Below are positions 15,374 to 23,547 of a stretch of DNA of 64,000 nucleotides, one piece after another; position 1 is the stretch's first letter, and every line of letters begins with the position of its first letter. Under the pieces are notes generated by a model. That model saw only the letters and a program-made list of their open reading frames with translations. It had not been told where the DNA came from and did not search any database. Source of the DNA: Saprospiraceae bacterium. GTDB taxonomy: Bacteria > Bacteroidota > Bacteroidia > Chitinophagales > Saprospiraceae. Location: positions 1 to 64,000 of the forward strand of contig JANQPA010000033.1 in the NCBI GenBank assembly GCA_028285545.1, in the 5' to 3' direction. The position numbers and the translations under genes are program-made.

Positions 15374-18058
15374 TCACTCCGATCTCAAACTTTTTATTGG
15401 ACTGGCAATGGCTGCACGTATACTCTGAAAACTTACTGTCAATACCGATATCACGATGGCTAAAAATGCGGCCAATAGGAAAATCCACCAGCCAATTTCT
15501 ATTCGGTAGGAAAAATCTTGCAGCCACTTATTCATGGCATACCAACTTAAGGGAATGGCTACGAATATTGAGATAAATACCAGTTTTAGAAAATTAATTG
15601 AAAGCTTATAGGCAATCTGGCTGATACTGGCACCCAACACCTTTCGAATACCAATCTCCTTTGTTCGTCTTTCTGCATTAAAAGCAGCCAATCCGAACAG
15701 ACCGAGACAGGCAATAAAAATAGAAAGAATCGTAAAGGTGATGAATATACTCCCCAATCGCACTTCGGACTTATAAGTTTCATTGAATGAATCGTCCATA
15801 AAGTAATGACTAAAAGGCTGTCCTGGTGCCACTCGATTCCATATTTGCTCAATGTTAGCAATTGCGTTTGAAAAATCTCCGGAACTTAACTTAGCCATCA
15901 TCCGGGACGGATCATTGCCAAGAATCATACTTATGGCTTCAATATCATTTCTCAAAGATTCAAAATGGAAATTCTTCACCACACCAATAACTGTATAAAA
16001 CTGCATGTTTTCTTTGTCTTTTCGTCGAAAGTCATTCGTTAAACGTATCCCTAAAGCTTCTTCAGGTTGTACATTTAGCATAGCAACGGCAGATTCATTT
16101 AAAATAATGGCATTGGAATCAGTAGGAAATTGTCGATCAAAACCTCTTCCTGCAATAATGTCCAAGTCTAATGTAGAGATATAATCATGGTCGATTCTCC
16201 AATGGCCAATAATTATTGCTGATTCTCCTTGTAGTACTCTTCCCTCCGGAAATAAGGTTGTGCCGTTACGGGCAGATGGAGTAGGTAAAAAGCTGCTTAG
16301 GGAAACATCCTTAACTTGACCTAGTTGTTGAACCTCTTGTTTAAAAGATTCTAGCTGAGGGCCAGCAGCGTCTACATTTTCAATTACTAAAACTTGATCT
16401 TTTTGAAAACCCAGGTCTTTGTTTTGAATAAAACTCAATTGTTGGAATACGACCAGGGTGCAAACAATTAAAAACACAGAAATCACAAACTGAAATATGA
16501 CCAGTGAATTTCGAATATTGCCTCCACCAGAGCTAGTTGATCCACTTCCTTTAAGTACCTTCACAGGCATGAACCTGGACATAAAAAAGGCAGGGTAAGA
16601 ACCAGAAAATAGCCCTAAGACAATTACAGCAACCATTAATATAATCCAGAATGTAGGCTGTTGGAATGGAATAGAAATGGCCTTATCAGCAAGTTGATTG
16701 AAAAAGGGTAGGGTAAGAAAAGCTATTAGCATAGCAAAAAGCAAAGATATGAGGGAGATAAGACTGGCTTCTGTTAAAAATTGTCGGACAAGCCCCATTT
16801 TAGTTGAACCCAATGTTTTTCGGATGCCCACTTCCTTAGATCTCTTAAGAGAATGTGCCGTTGATAGGTTCATAAAATTAACGCAGGCAAGCAATATTAG
16901 AAAAAAGCCAATAAAAGATAGTATGTAAATATTTTGGATGCTGCTGTTTGGGTTGAATTCCCCTTTTCTGTTCTCTGAGTACAAATGAATATCAGTAAGA
17001 GGTGTGCAACCAAAATTCATAAAACTTCCTGTTTTTTTATCATCTTCTCTTGAGCTTTCCAAAGTTAGCCCTGGAACGAAAGTCATCGCCCAGGGAATTA
17101 AGTATCTTTCCTTAACCCCGGCCATATAGTCTACAAAATCCTGTTCTGAAGCATCTGGAAGGAGTTTAACAAAGGTTGGGAAGTTCCAGTTATTCCAGGC
17201 TATACTCCTGGAATCCTCAAAGCCTTCAATGGAAACAAAAATGCTATAATTTCTTAAAAACGAATTTTGAGGCAGATCTTCCATCACCCCAGTCACCCGA
17301 TAAAGTTCATTATTATCCAACATCAAACTTTGACCTAATGCTTTATCGACACCAAAATGTTTTTGGGCGGCAGTTTTGGTTAAAATAAGCGTATTTGGTT
17401 CCTTTAAAACATCTTCAGTATTACCTTCCAACAGCGTTAAGCCAAACATTTTTAAAAATGATGAATCGGCACCTGCTACATAATCTTCTTTTACATTTTG
17501 TTCAGCATCCACTCTTCGCAGCAATAAACTTCCCATTCCCCTGAACCTGGTAACTAATTCCGCCTGCGGATAATCTCTGACTATCGTTCCTGCAAGAGGA
17601 GGAGAAACGGCTGCATATTTAGTGGTTTCTCCAGCGGTTCTGTTGTCAATTTTTAACCGATAGATACGATCTGCGTCCTGGAACATTTTATCATGACTCA
17701 GTTCATCAAGTATGAATAGAGAGATAAGCAAACATCCCGCCATACCTATAGCGAGGCCAAAGATGTTTAGGAAGGTAAAAAAGGGTTGTTTTTTTAAACT
17801 TCTATAAGAGACTTTTAAATCGTTTTTCAGCATGGTGATTGGATTGAGGTTATTTTTTGATCTAAAGAATTTGATAAACTTGGGCCGGAAATATCGAATG
17901 ACACTCCAGCTAAACTTGCGCCTTGCTTTTGCAGGAGATAAGTCAAAATCTTCTTCAAATATTTCAATAAGATCTCCCTCAAATTCTTCTAAATAATCTT
18001 CCCTGCAAAACCATCTTAGAAATTGAAGGGATTTTTTAGGTGGCAATGGTTTCATCAA
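15374..18058 (-). CDS. FtsX/MacB-type ABC transporter permease
   Basis: An 894-residue permease. The first 75 residues form a soluble permease-prefix segment (FLRWFCREDYLEEFEGDLIEIFEED). The rest is a duplicated FtsX/MacB layout: membrane helix at about 97-118, a periplasmic MacB-like domain (about 120-370), three helices (about 380-480), then a second helix plus periplasmic domain and three C-terminal helices. The motif GIRKTLGSTKMGLVRQF and its twin GIRKVLGASISQIAYKL are the cytoplasmic coupling loops. Such permeases need a separate ATPase, which is not adjacent. It overlaps the PadR gene by 4 bp (ATGA), so the repressor and permease form one operon. Substrate unknown; antimicrobial peptide or lipoprotein handling is common in the family. 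Confidence 0.88.
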   Translation of the reverse strand: MMKPLPPKKSLQFLRWFCREDYLEEFEGDLIEIFEEDFDLSPAKARRKFSWSVIRYFRPKFIKFFRSKNNLNPITMLKNDLKVSYRSLKKQPFFTFLNIFGLAIGMAGCLLISLFILDELSHDKMFQDADRIYRLKIDNRTAGETTKYAAVSPPLAGTIVRDYPQAELVTRFRGMGSLLLRRVDAEQNVKEDYVAGADSSFLKMFGLTLLEGNTEDVLKEPNTLILTKTAAQKHFGVDKALGQSLMLDNNELYRVTGVMEDLPQNSFLRNYSIFVSIEGFEDSRSIAWNNWNFPTFVKLLPDASEQDFVDYMAGVKERYLIPWAMTFVPGLTLESSREDDKKTGSFMNFGCTPLTDIHLYSENRKGEFNPNSSIQNIYILSFIGFFLILLACVNFMNLSTAHSLKRSKEVGIRKTLGSTKMGLVRQFLTEASLISLISLLFAMLIAFLTLPFFNQLADKAISIPFQQPTFWIILMVAVIVLGLFSGSYPAFFMSRFMPVKVLKGSGSTSSGGGNIRNSLVIFQFVISVFLIVCTLVVFQQLSFIQNKDLGFQKDQVLVIENVDAAGPQLESFKQEVQQLGQVKDVSLSSFLPTPSARNGTTLFPEGRVLQGESAIIIGHWRIDHDYISTLDLDIIAGRGFDRQFPTDSNAIILNESAVAMLNVQPEEALGIRLTNDFRRKDKENMQFYTVIGVVKNFHFESLRNDIEAISMILGNDPSRMMAKLSSGDFSNAIANIEQIWNRVAPGQPFSHYFMDDSFNETYKSEVRLGSIFITFTILSIFIACLGLFGLAAFNAERRTKEIGIRKVLGASISQIAYKLSINFLKLVFISIFVAIPLSWYAMNKWLQDFSYRIEIGWWIFLLAAFLAIVISVLTVSFQSIRAAIASPIKSLRSE

Positions 18059-18381
18059 TTAAAAGAGATTTTGGGAATTTTCTGATAGATCCTGGTTCGC
18101 AGAGAAAACTGCTCATCCAAAATTTTTTTTCCTAATGCTGTAATCACATAGTACTTCTTCCGACGTCCTCCACGTTCGTTAGTTATTCCTCCATACGTGG
18201 ATTCTACAAATCCCTTATCTTCCATCCGTTTTAAGGCCATATGAACGGCACTGATGTTAAATTTTTTGCCGGTTTCTTGTTCTAGATTTTTGAGTATAGC
18301 TACCCCATATGCTTCTTTGTGTAAAGCAGCTACAATTAATAGTACTAGTTCTTGAAATTCTCCTAATGAGTAGTCTGACAT
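18055..18381 (-). CDS. PadR-family transcriptional regulator
   Basis: A 108-residue winged-helix protein: LGEFQELVLLIVAALHKEAYGVAILKNLE (about 6-34), the recognition region FNISAVHMALKRMEDKGFVES (about 41-61) and a beta-wing with RRKKYYVITALGKKIL (about 73-88). PadR proteins usually repress an adjacent transporter until a ligand binds. Here the partner is the permease whose start overlaps the stop of this gene. A large dyad directly upstream of the start (18391-18444) is the probable autoregulatory operator. Confidence 0.9.
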   Translation of the reverse strand: MSDYSLGEFQELVLLIVAALHKEAYGVAILKNLEQETGKKFNISAVHMALKRMEDKGFVESTYGGITNERGGRRKKYYVITALGKKILDEQFSLRTRIYQKIPKISFN

Positions 18382-18390
18382 GTTTCTTTT

Positions 18391-18444
18391 ATTTACTTAC
18401 CAGAAGTGAAAGTAATATATTTATTTCACTTTTGCTAAGTAAAT
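18391..18444 (-). promoter_or_regulatory. Dyad operator upstream of padR
   Basis: The arms 18391-18411 and 18424-18444 are inverted copies (21 nt, three mismatches) around a 12-nt AT spacer. Within them AAGTGAAA/TTTCACTT is perfect. The dyad begins 9 bp upstream of the PadR start codon, where a self-repressor would block transcription. No canonical TAnnTTTG box is visible. Confidence 0.6.
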
Positions 18445-18455
18445 TAGAATTATTT

Positions 18456-18519
18456 GAATGAGGACAATAAAAAAGAGCTTGTTTTTGCAAAAACAAGCTC
18501 TTTTTTATTGTCCTCATTC
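18456..18519. terminator. 64-bp perfect palindrome
   Basis: Arms 18456-18486 and 18489-18519 are exact complements and the central GC is self-complementary, so all 64 bp form one unbroken palindrome. It starts 7 bp past the stop of the leftward gene at 18527 and lies just upstream of the PadR operator. It would act as a strong terminator (the stem includes AAAAAAGAGC/GCTCTTTTTT), insulating the PadR operon from read-through. Confidence 0.85.
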
Positions 18520-18526
18520 GATAAGA

Positions 18527-19909
18527 TTACTCTTTCTCCTCAACCTCTCTTCCGCCTTTTAACTTATCTTGATACTCTTTGAGTAGTTCCCAGTCTCCAT
18601 TAACAGCTAGTCTAGCCTGAGCAGGCCAGGTGGTAGCATCATGTAATTTAAAAGATCCTCCGGCACCTTCCAGAATTTCCTGTAGATGGGTAGAAGATGC
18701 AGCGGCAATATCAGCAACATTTTTGATACTGTTGTCTTTTAATAAGGCTTCAATTTTAGGTCCAATACCTTCAATAATCTTTAAGTCTTCAACAGGCTCC
18801 GGAACATCAGGAAGTAGATCTGGATTTTCCTCTTCAACAATAACATTAAAGGCATCCGGATTTTGTAGTTTTATTTGGTGTAGACTTTTGGCCTGATTTA
18901 CCCAATCATCTTTTTTGATGCGGCCTTCAAAAAATTGGATTTTCTCCGTAACCTCTTCGATTTTGGCATCATCAAAATCACCTATTTGTTCGTAAGTGTA
19001 AATGCCAATATCGTTAAGTTTTTGCTCAATAAAAGGGCCAATCCCTTCAATCATAGTAAGATCATCATGTGAGTCACCATTAATAGAAGTTTCGGAAGAC
19101 TCTTTGGCGGGGAAGGGATCTATGTCAGCGGTTTCGACCACAGGATCTATACTTCTGTTCAAATCAGCTCCATCCTGAGGGAAAAAGGGGTCATTTTCAA
19201 GCGTATCATTAGTTTCAATATTTTTAGTAGTCGTACTATTACCTTGCTGATCGGCCTTTATTACCTCTAATTCTCTTCTCAACAGATTATTATCAGCCAT
19301 TAAATGCTCAAGTTTTTGCTCCAGTGCATCAAGACGATCATCTTGCATAGAATTTTTCCCGTCAGATAGATCTACTACCAAAGGTGCTTCGGAGAATCTG
19401 ATGTTATTTTCGGCATTATCTTCTTCCTCATCTAAGGATCTTGTTTCCACATCTGAAGTTACCTCTTCAGAAGAAGGCTGCTGGTTTTGGGCTTTTAATG
19501 CAATGATTTGTTCATTAAGATCGTCAATAGTGGTTTCGTAAGACTGACTGGAGTGTTTAATCTTACTGTAGTCACTATTGAGTTGGAATACAGTTTTATG
19601 GAGTTTATTATTTTCTTCCTCAACTAGAGCCAATTTGGCGCTAATATCTTCTTTCTCCTGTTTAATGGATTTTATTTCAGTCTCTAATTGAGCATGCTTT
19701 TGAGTAAGTGCATTGTGTTGCCCCTGTAAGTCTATTAATTCTTCGTTCTTTTTCTCCAATTCTTTTTTCCGTCTGCGGATGGCACTTGAACGCAGTAGGG
19801 AGCCCAAAAGCATTCCGAGTAGAAATCCACCCAATATAAAGGCTAGAAAAAAAAGGCTTTCTTCAGTATTTAGTCCAGTTAGAAAGTTAGATAAGTTATC
19901 CATGTTCAT
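18527..19909 (-). CDS. Membrane-anchored coiled-coil protein with two HhH domains
   Basis: A 460-residue protein. One membrane helix (about 17-40, FFLAFILGGFLLGMLLGSLL) is followed by basic residues and a long coiled coil (about 45-150), an acidic low-complexity region (about 150-280) and two helix-hairpin-helix domains with DLTMIEGIGPFIEQKLNDIG (about 290) and DLKIIEGIGPKIEALLKD (about 380). The second resembles the HhH module found fused to ribosomal L21-like and other bacterial proteins, ending in TWPAQARLAVNGDWELLKEYQ. HhH domains usually contact nucleic acid or protein without sequence specificity. Its function is unknown. The 64-bp palindrome lies 7 bp beyond its stop codon. Confidence 0.75.
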   Translation of the reverse strand: MNMDNLSNFLTGLNTEESLFFLAFILGGFLLGMLLGSLLRSSAIRRRKKELEKKNEELIDLQGQHNALTQKHAQLETEIKSIKQEKEDISAKLALVEEENNKLHKTVFQLNSDYSKIKHSSQSYETTIDDLNEQIIALKAQNQQPSSEEVTSDVETRSLDEEEDNAENNIRFSEAPLVVDLSDGKNSMQDDRLDALEQKLEHLMADNNLLRRELEVIKADQQGNSTTTKNIETNDTLENDPFFPQDGADLNRSIDPVVETADIDPFPAKESSETSINGDSHDDLTMIEGIGPFIEQKLNDIGIYTYEQIGDFDDAKIEEVTEKIQFFEGRIKKDDWVNQAKSLHQIKLQNPDAFNVIVEEENPDLLPDVPEPVEDLKIIEGIGPKIEALLKDNSIKNVADIAAASSTHLQEILEGAGGSFKLHDATTWPAQARLAVNGDWELLKEYQDKLKGGREVEEKE

Positions 19910-20044
19910 TGGATGGTTTAAAAGGTCATTAAGAATAATTATGTAAGATATTTAAATCTTTATAAGTATACAAAGTCAACAGAATATGCATAATTAAATG
20001 ACTACAGATAATTCAATTAAATAGGTTTTACCCAGTAATAGGTT

Positions 20045-20911
20045 TTAACTCTCTTTTTTCAAGGAATTAATTTTAAAATTGACTCTTCTGTTCTTTTGCC
20101 GCCCTGCAGCAGTATTATTTGTTGCAATAGGCTCTTTTTCACCTTGTGAGTTAACACGTATAGGCACTCCAATGCCAATGGTTTCTTTTAAATAGGTTCG
20201 GGCATTTTCGGCTCTTCTTATCCCCAAGCCGTAATTGTATTGAGTTTTGCCTATGCGATCGGTATGCCCAGTAATGGTAATGTTATTTTCGGGATTTACA
20301 TCTAGAAAAACCTTAACAGAGTCAAGGTAGGATAACAGTGCCTCACCTGGCTTAAATACGTCTGAATCAAATTCGAAATTGGCATCAGAAAAAGTCATAT
20401 TGGTAAGGGTATATGACAAACGTCCTTCAGATTCAACGGTAGGGAATATCTCAAAATCGAGCGGTTCATTTAGGGTTTCTGTGTCACTAAAGCCATAATC
20501 CAGATCAATCCTCTCCTCAGGGATACCTCTTCGAATTAATTCCTTTCGAACAAAATCGGCCCTGGCCAGGCCAATGTTTTCAAAATAGCTTACAGGGTCT
20601 GTCTCGCTAGGTCGGTATAAGGATGTAATTTCTAAAGACTTATTTTCAAATCCTTTTAAATAGGCAACCACCGAATCCAGAAAAACACCATTATTGATGT
20701 TCATCTTGGGCCTCACAGAAGCAGAATCAAATCTGAATTGATCAAATCCCTGGAGAATCAGGGTATCTTTTTCATGCAAGCTTAGCGTTTTTAAGCGGAT
20801 ATCTTCTTCTTCCTGTTGTTCATTGCAAAGCCCTCGTAATTCACAGAAAAAATACCAACGTGCACCTAAGGCATACAAAATAAATATCACCAATACAATA
20901 AATGCCCTCAT
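20045..20911 (-). CDS. OmpA-like peptidoglycan-binding membrane protein
   Basis: A 288-residue protein with an uncleaved N-terminal helix (about 2-18, AFIVLVIFILYALGARWYF). Two halves are related to the OmpA C-terminal fold: a divergent first half (about 45-150, LDSVVAYLKGFENKSLEITSLYRP, ARADFVRKELIRRGIPEERI) and a canonical second half (about 170-285) with NITITGHTDRIGKTQYNYGLGIRRAENARTYL and GRQKNRRVNF. The Asp of GHTD and the Arg of NRRV are the expected diaminopimelate-binding residues. The ATG at 20911 is preferred over an upstream in-frame start at 21016, whose extra 35 residues look like non-coding leader. It is likely an inner-membrane anchor reaching the cell wall. Confidence 0.8.
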   Translation of the reverse strand: MRAFIVLVIFILYALGARWYFFCELRGLCNEQQEEEDIRLKTLSLHEKDTLILQGFDQFRFDSASVRPKMNINNGVFLDSVVAYLKGFENKSLEITSLYRPSETDPVSYFENIGLARADFVRKELIRRGIPEERIDLDYGFSDTETLNEPLDFEIFPTVESEGRLSYTLTNMTFSDANFEFDSDVFKPGEALLSYLDSVKVFLDVNPENNITITGHTDRIGKTQYNYGLGIRRAENARTYLKETIGIGVPIRVNSQGEKEPIATNNTAAGRQKNRRVNFKINSLKKES

Positions 20912-21423
20912 ACAGCTATTTTTGATGTAAAAATAAATGTACAAAAAAGGCAAGCTGGAGGCAAAGAGAATGTTAATTTTTTTATGTATTACCCCTGATT
21001 GCTTTTTGACAAGCAATATAAATAAAGCCTTTCACAGACTCTTTTCTGCCCTCTTTAACGAATTTTTCAGTTTATTCGTCGATCATTCTAGAAAAGTGTA
21101 GGGATAAGTATATTATTTACGACAGATTTTACGTCTTATAATTGGAGGGTGAATGTTAGAATGTGTTAAAAGATCTCCAATTATGATAAGGCTTTGTTAA
21201 AATCGTGATTACAGAACACTTTATATTTAAATTTACAAAAGACGTTATCAAATCTCTTATTAAGCAACCGTAATGTCAGCATTACGGTTGCTTATTCCAA
21301 ATAACACCTTTATTTTTGCCCGAGAAATATAGTTTTCTTTTGTGATTAGTTGACTTTTGTCGGGGTTGTTGAAGTAACAGCTCCGGCTTTTTTTATTTAA
21401 TCCGGAATTCATTAAATTAGGGT
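20912..21423. other. Structured intergenic region, possible leader RNA
   Basis: No protein gene is visible between the divergent OmpA-like and DUF7009-like genes. On the plus strand three stem-loops follow each other: 21138-21147 with 21175-21184 (10 bp, 27-nt loop), 21261-21275 with 21280-21294 (15 bp, 4-nt loop) and the terminator-like hairpin at 21359-21387. Their order suggests either a small RNA ending near 21395 or an attenuated leader for the gene at 21424. I could not match it to a known RNA. Confidence 0.4.
21359..21394 (+). terminator. Intrinsic terminator or attenuator
   Basis: A 12-bp stem (21359-21370 with 21376-21387, some G-U pairs) and a 5-nt loop GAAGT are followed at once by TTTTTTTA. 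It lies only 30 bp before the ATG at 21424, so it ends a transcript that starts upstream rather than one from a plus-strand gene; no such gene precedes it. Confidence 0.65.
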
Positions 21424-21804
21424 ATGAAATTAAGATGCACAGAAAATAGTATACGTCTTCGATTGCGGAAATCTGATATTAAAAAACTATCCGAAAATAA
21501 AGTATTAAGTGTTTCTGTCAGATTCCCTGCAGGCAATGCCTTGATATATGAAATAAAAATCGAAGATTCCCCTAAGGTGTCCGCCTACTTTAATGAACGG
21601 CTAGTGAGCATAATCATACCTCCAAATTTAGCTTCTCAATGGATTAATTCAGAACAAGTAGGAATTTCCGAAAACCTTGAATTATCCGATGTTCAGTTCC
21701 TGGCCATCCTTATAGAAAAAGATTTCCCTTGTAAAGATCGGATTGATGAGGATAAATCTGATACATTCCAGGAATTAGTACCAGAGGAAGGTGAGAGTTG
21801 TTGA
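21424..21804 (+). CDS. DUF7009-like small protein
   Basis: A 126-residue cytosolic protein. The opening MKLRCTENSIRLRLRKSDI and the block IIPPNLASQWINSEQVGISENLEL (about 66-89) fit a small Bacteroidota family that I recall as DUF7009, followed by an acidic C-terminus with two Cys (FPCKDRIDEDKSD and the terminal GESC). The function is unknown. It is preceded by a terminator-like hairpin at 21359 and followed by another long hairpin at 21868, so it probably forms its own transcript. Confidence 0.65.
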   Translation: MKLRCTENSIRLRLRKSDIKKLSENKVLSVSVRFPAGNALIYEIKIEDSPKVSAYFNERLVSIIIPPNLASQWINSEQVGISENLELSDVQFLAILIEKDFPCKDRIDEDKSDTFQELVPEEGESC

Positions 21805-21867
21805 TTTGGGTTAAATTTTTGTAAAAACTATCCATAAAAGATCGACTGTTGGAGAAAGTCTTGTAAT

Positions 21868-21926
21868 TTGAGTTCAGCGTTCAGCGTTCAGCGTTTTGGG
21901 TTTTACGCTGAACGCTGAACTCAAAA
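21868..21926. terminator. Hairpin of iterated 7-bp word
   Basis: A perfect 21-bp stem (21868-21888 with 21906-21926) whose arms are made of GTTCAGC iterated two to three times. The loop is 17 nt. It lies between the stop at 21804 and the ATG at 21955 and may end the upstream transcript. Confidence 0.7.
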
Positions 21927-21954
21927 CCCATTACCCATTACTAAATACTTTCTA

Positions 21955-22710
21955 ATGAAAGCGGTTTTCCCCAAATTGTTGGTTTGCATCTTTCTTTTTT
22001 TGAATGCCAGTCCTCTGACTAATTCACTTAAAAAAGACATCATTTACGAAGGAAATCAAATTAAGAAACCTGGCAGCTATTTTATTTTTGCACCCAGCGG
22101 GCTCAATCTTCGTGCTGCTTCTGTGCCTTCCTCCAAGCGCCTGCTCACCATTCCTTATGGTGCCAAAGTTGAATTGACCGAATCTGCTGAAAACAGGGAA
22201 ATGAAAGTAGATCAGTTTTCAGGTGGCATGGCCAAAGTAAAATATGGAGATCAGGTGGGATATCTGTTTGATGGATACATTTCTCGTTTCCCTGCTCCCA
22301 AAACAAAGCAGACTGTAGAAAAATATGTAGAAGACATTAGAGAAGCACGGCATGGTGTATTATATGAAAAGTGCACACGTGATTGGAGCGGATTATATCA
22401 GGAAGAGGAGGCAATTTCGTTGAACATCGATGACTGGGAGGAAGCTTTCCTTGTAGCCAGGCAATTATATCAAATGCCTCCTAAAATTCTATTTCCTAAA
22501 CCCTCCAAAAAAGAATCAGAAACAATTAATAATCCAGATAAAGAAGAATTCGTTTGGGAAGATGCAATGGTAGTAAAACGCAATGCCCAAGGAGAAATAA
22601 TAAGCATGAATTATTATTATCGTCTGGAAGGCGGAGGTCGTGCAGTAACGATTGAAAAAGGGGATAACCAAGAGATGCTTCGACTCAGCCTTACTTTATT
22701 AGCCGATTAA
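21955..22710 (+). CDS. Secreted SH3-domain protein
   Basis: A 251-residue secreted protein. A signal peptide (about 1-24) precedes a bacterial SH3 domain (about 42-105: SGLNLRAASVPSSKRLLTIPYGAKVELTE and VKYGDQVGYLFDGYIS). The C-terminal half (about 115-250) has no recognised fold; it is charged and ends in a beta-rich segment. Bacterial SH3 domains often bind peptidoglycan or pair with wall hydrolases. The next gene starts 4 bp after the stop, so the two are co-transcribed. Confidence 0.75.
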   Translation: MKAVFPKLLVCIFLFLNASPLTNSLKKDIIYEGNQIKKPGSYFIFAPSGLNLRAASVPSSKRLLTIPYGAKVELTESAENREMKVDQFSGGMAKVKYGDQVGYLFDGYISRFPAPKTKQTVEKYVEDIREARHGVLYEKCTRDWSGLYQEEEAISLNIDDWEEAFLVARQLYQMPPKILFPKPSKKESETINNPDKEEFVWEDAMVVKRNAQGEIISMNYYYRLEGGGRAVTIEKGDNQEMLRLSLTLLAD

Positions 22711-22714
22711 TTAA

Positions 22715-23359
22715 ATGACTGTATTCATCCGACATCTATTAAATTTGAGCCTATTTCCAGTATTAATTTTTTTCAGTACTCAAAAAAGTAAGGCTCAATC
22801 CGAGTTGATAGGAATTATCAATGTAGACTCTATTGTTGAGAATAGCCTGATTGGAGATTCTACTAATATGCTGATGGATAAACTGTTGACCACCGAGTTG
22901 AAGCATTTTAGGGATACATTTGAGGTCTTTCAAGCTGAATACTCTCGCCTCCTTAATGAACGTCCCAACTCTTTTTTTTACAAAAATAATTTGGACAAAA
23001 AATCTGAACGATTATGGCAAATGGAAAAACATTTGGCCTGCATGGAGCATCTAGCTTTGAGTATAGAACTTCTTTTCGATGAGCAATTGCCTTATTTTGT
23101 TTCAGATGTCCTCAGAAATCATACCGAAGAAGTAAAAAAACAATCAAACATTTCCTTAATAGTCACTCATAAACCCCTTTTTTATAATTCTGAAAATGAA
23201 AAAGAGGAGATTTTTTTCATTTCATTAAACCAAACCTTTATTAACGTCGTACAAAACAGTATTGATTTTAAAAGGTATTGGAGGGCCTTTAAAAAACAAA
23301 TTTTAGTTAAAATCGCTGCCCTTAAGTTGAATATGTATCAACATTGTTTTAATAATTGA
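22715..23359 (+). CDS. Secreted Skp/OmpH-like protein
   Basis: A 214-residue protein with a signal peptide (cleavage near SKAQ, residue 28). The mature start SELIGIINVDSIV resembles the opening strand of Skp/OmpH chaperones, followed by a helical region (about 55-130) and a second strand segment, NISLIVTHKPLFYNS, at the place where Skp-like proteins have their closing strand. The helices are less heptad-regular than usual and the C-terminus adds about 50 basic residues. The assignment is tentative. It lies 4 bp after the SH3 gene. Confidence 0.5.
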   Translation: MTVFIRHLLNLSLFPVLIFFSTQKSKAQSELIGIINVDSIVENSLIGDSTNMLMDKLLTTELKHFRDTFEVFQAEYSRLLNERPNSFFYKNNLDKKSERLWQMEKHLACMEHLALSIELLFDEQLPYFVSDVLRNHTEEVKKQSNISLIVTHKPLFYNSENEKEEIFFISLNQTFINVVQNSIDFKRYWRAFKKQILVKIAALKLNMYQHCFNN

Positions 23360-23444
23360 AAATATATTTTTACCATTGCAGAAATGTGAAAAGCCTCTCT
23401 TAACACTAAAACACTATAATTCTACCCTGTAAAGAAATAATATT

Positions 23445-23504
23445 GGCTGAGGTTGTGTAAAAACTAAAATTTTTAAAAATTTTAGTTTTTACACAACCCC
23501 AGCC
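23445..23504. repeat. 60-bp palindrome, 29 of 30 paired
   Basis: Arms 23445-23474 and 23475-23504 are complementary with one mismatch and no loop. The right end, TTTTTACACAACCCCAGCC, is shared with 82-100. The ends carry TTGTGTAAAA, a word I recall from IS256-type terminal repeats, so a short non-autonomous element is possible. It lies 44 bp before the ATG of the hydrolase gene at 23548. Confidence 0.8.
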
Positions 23505-23547
23505 ACCGATACTGTTTGTACCCATTATTCTGTTGAAAACTTTTAAG

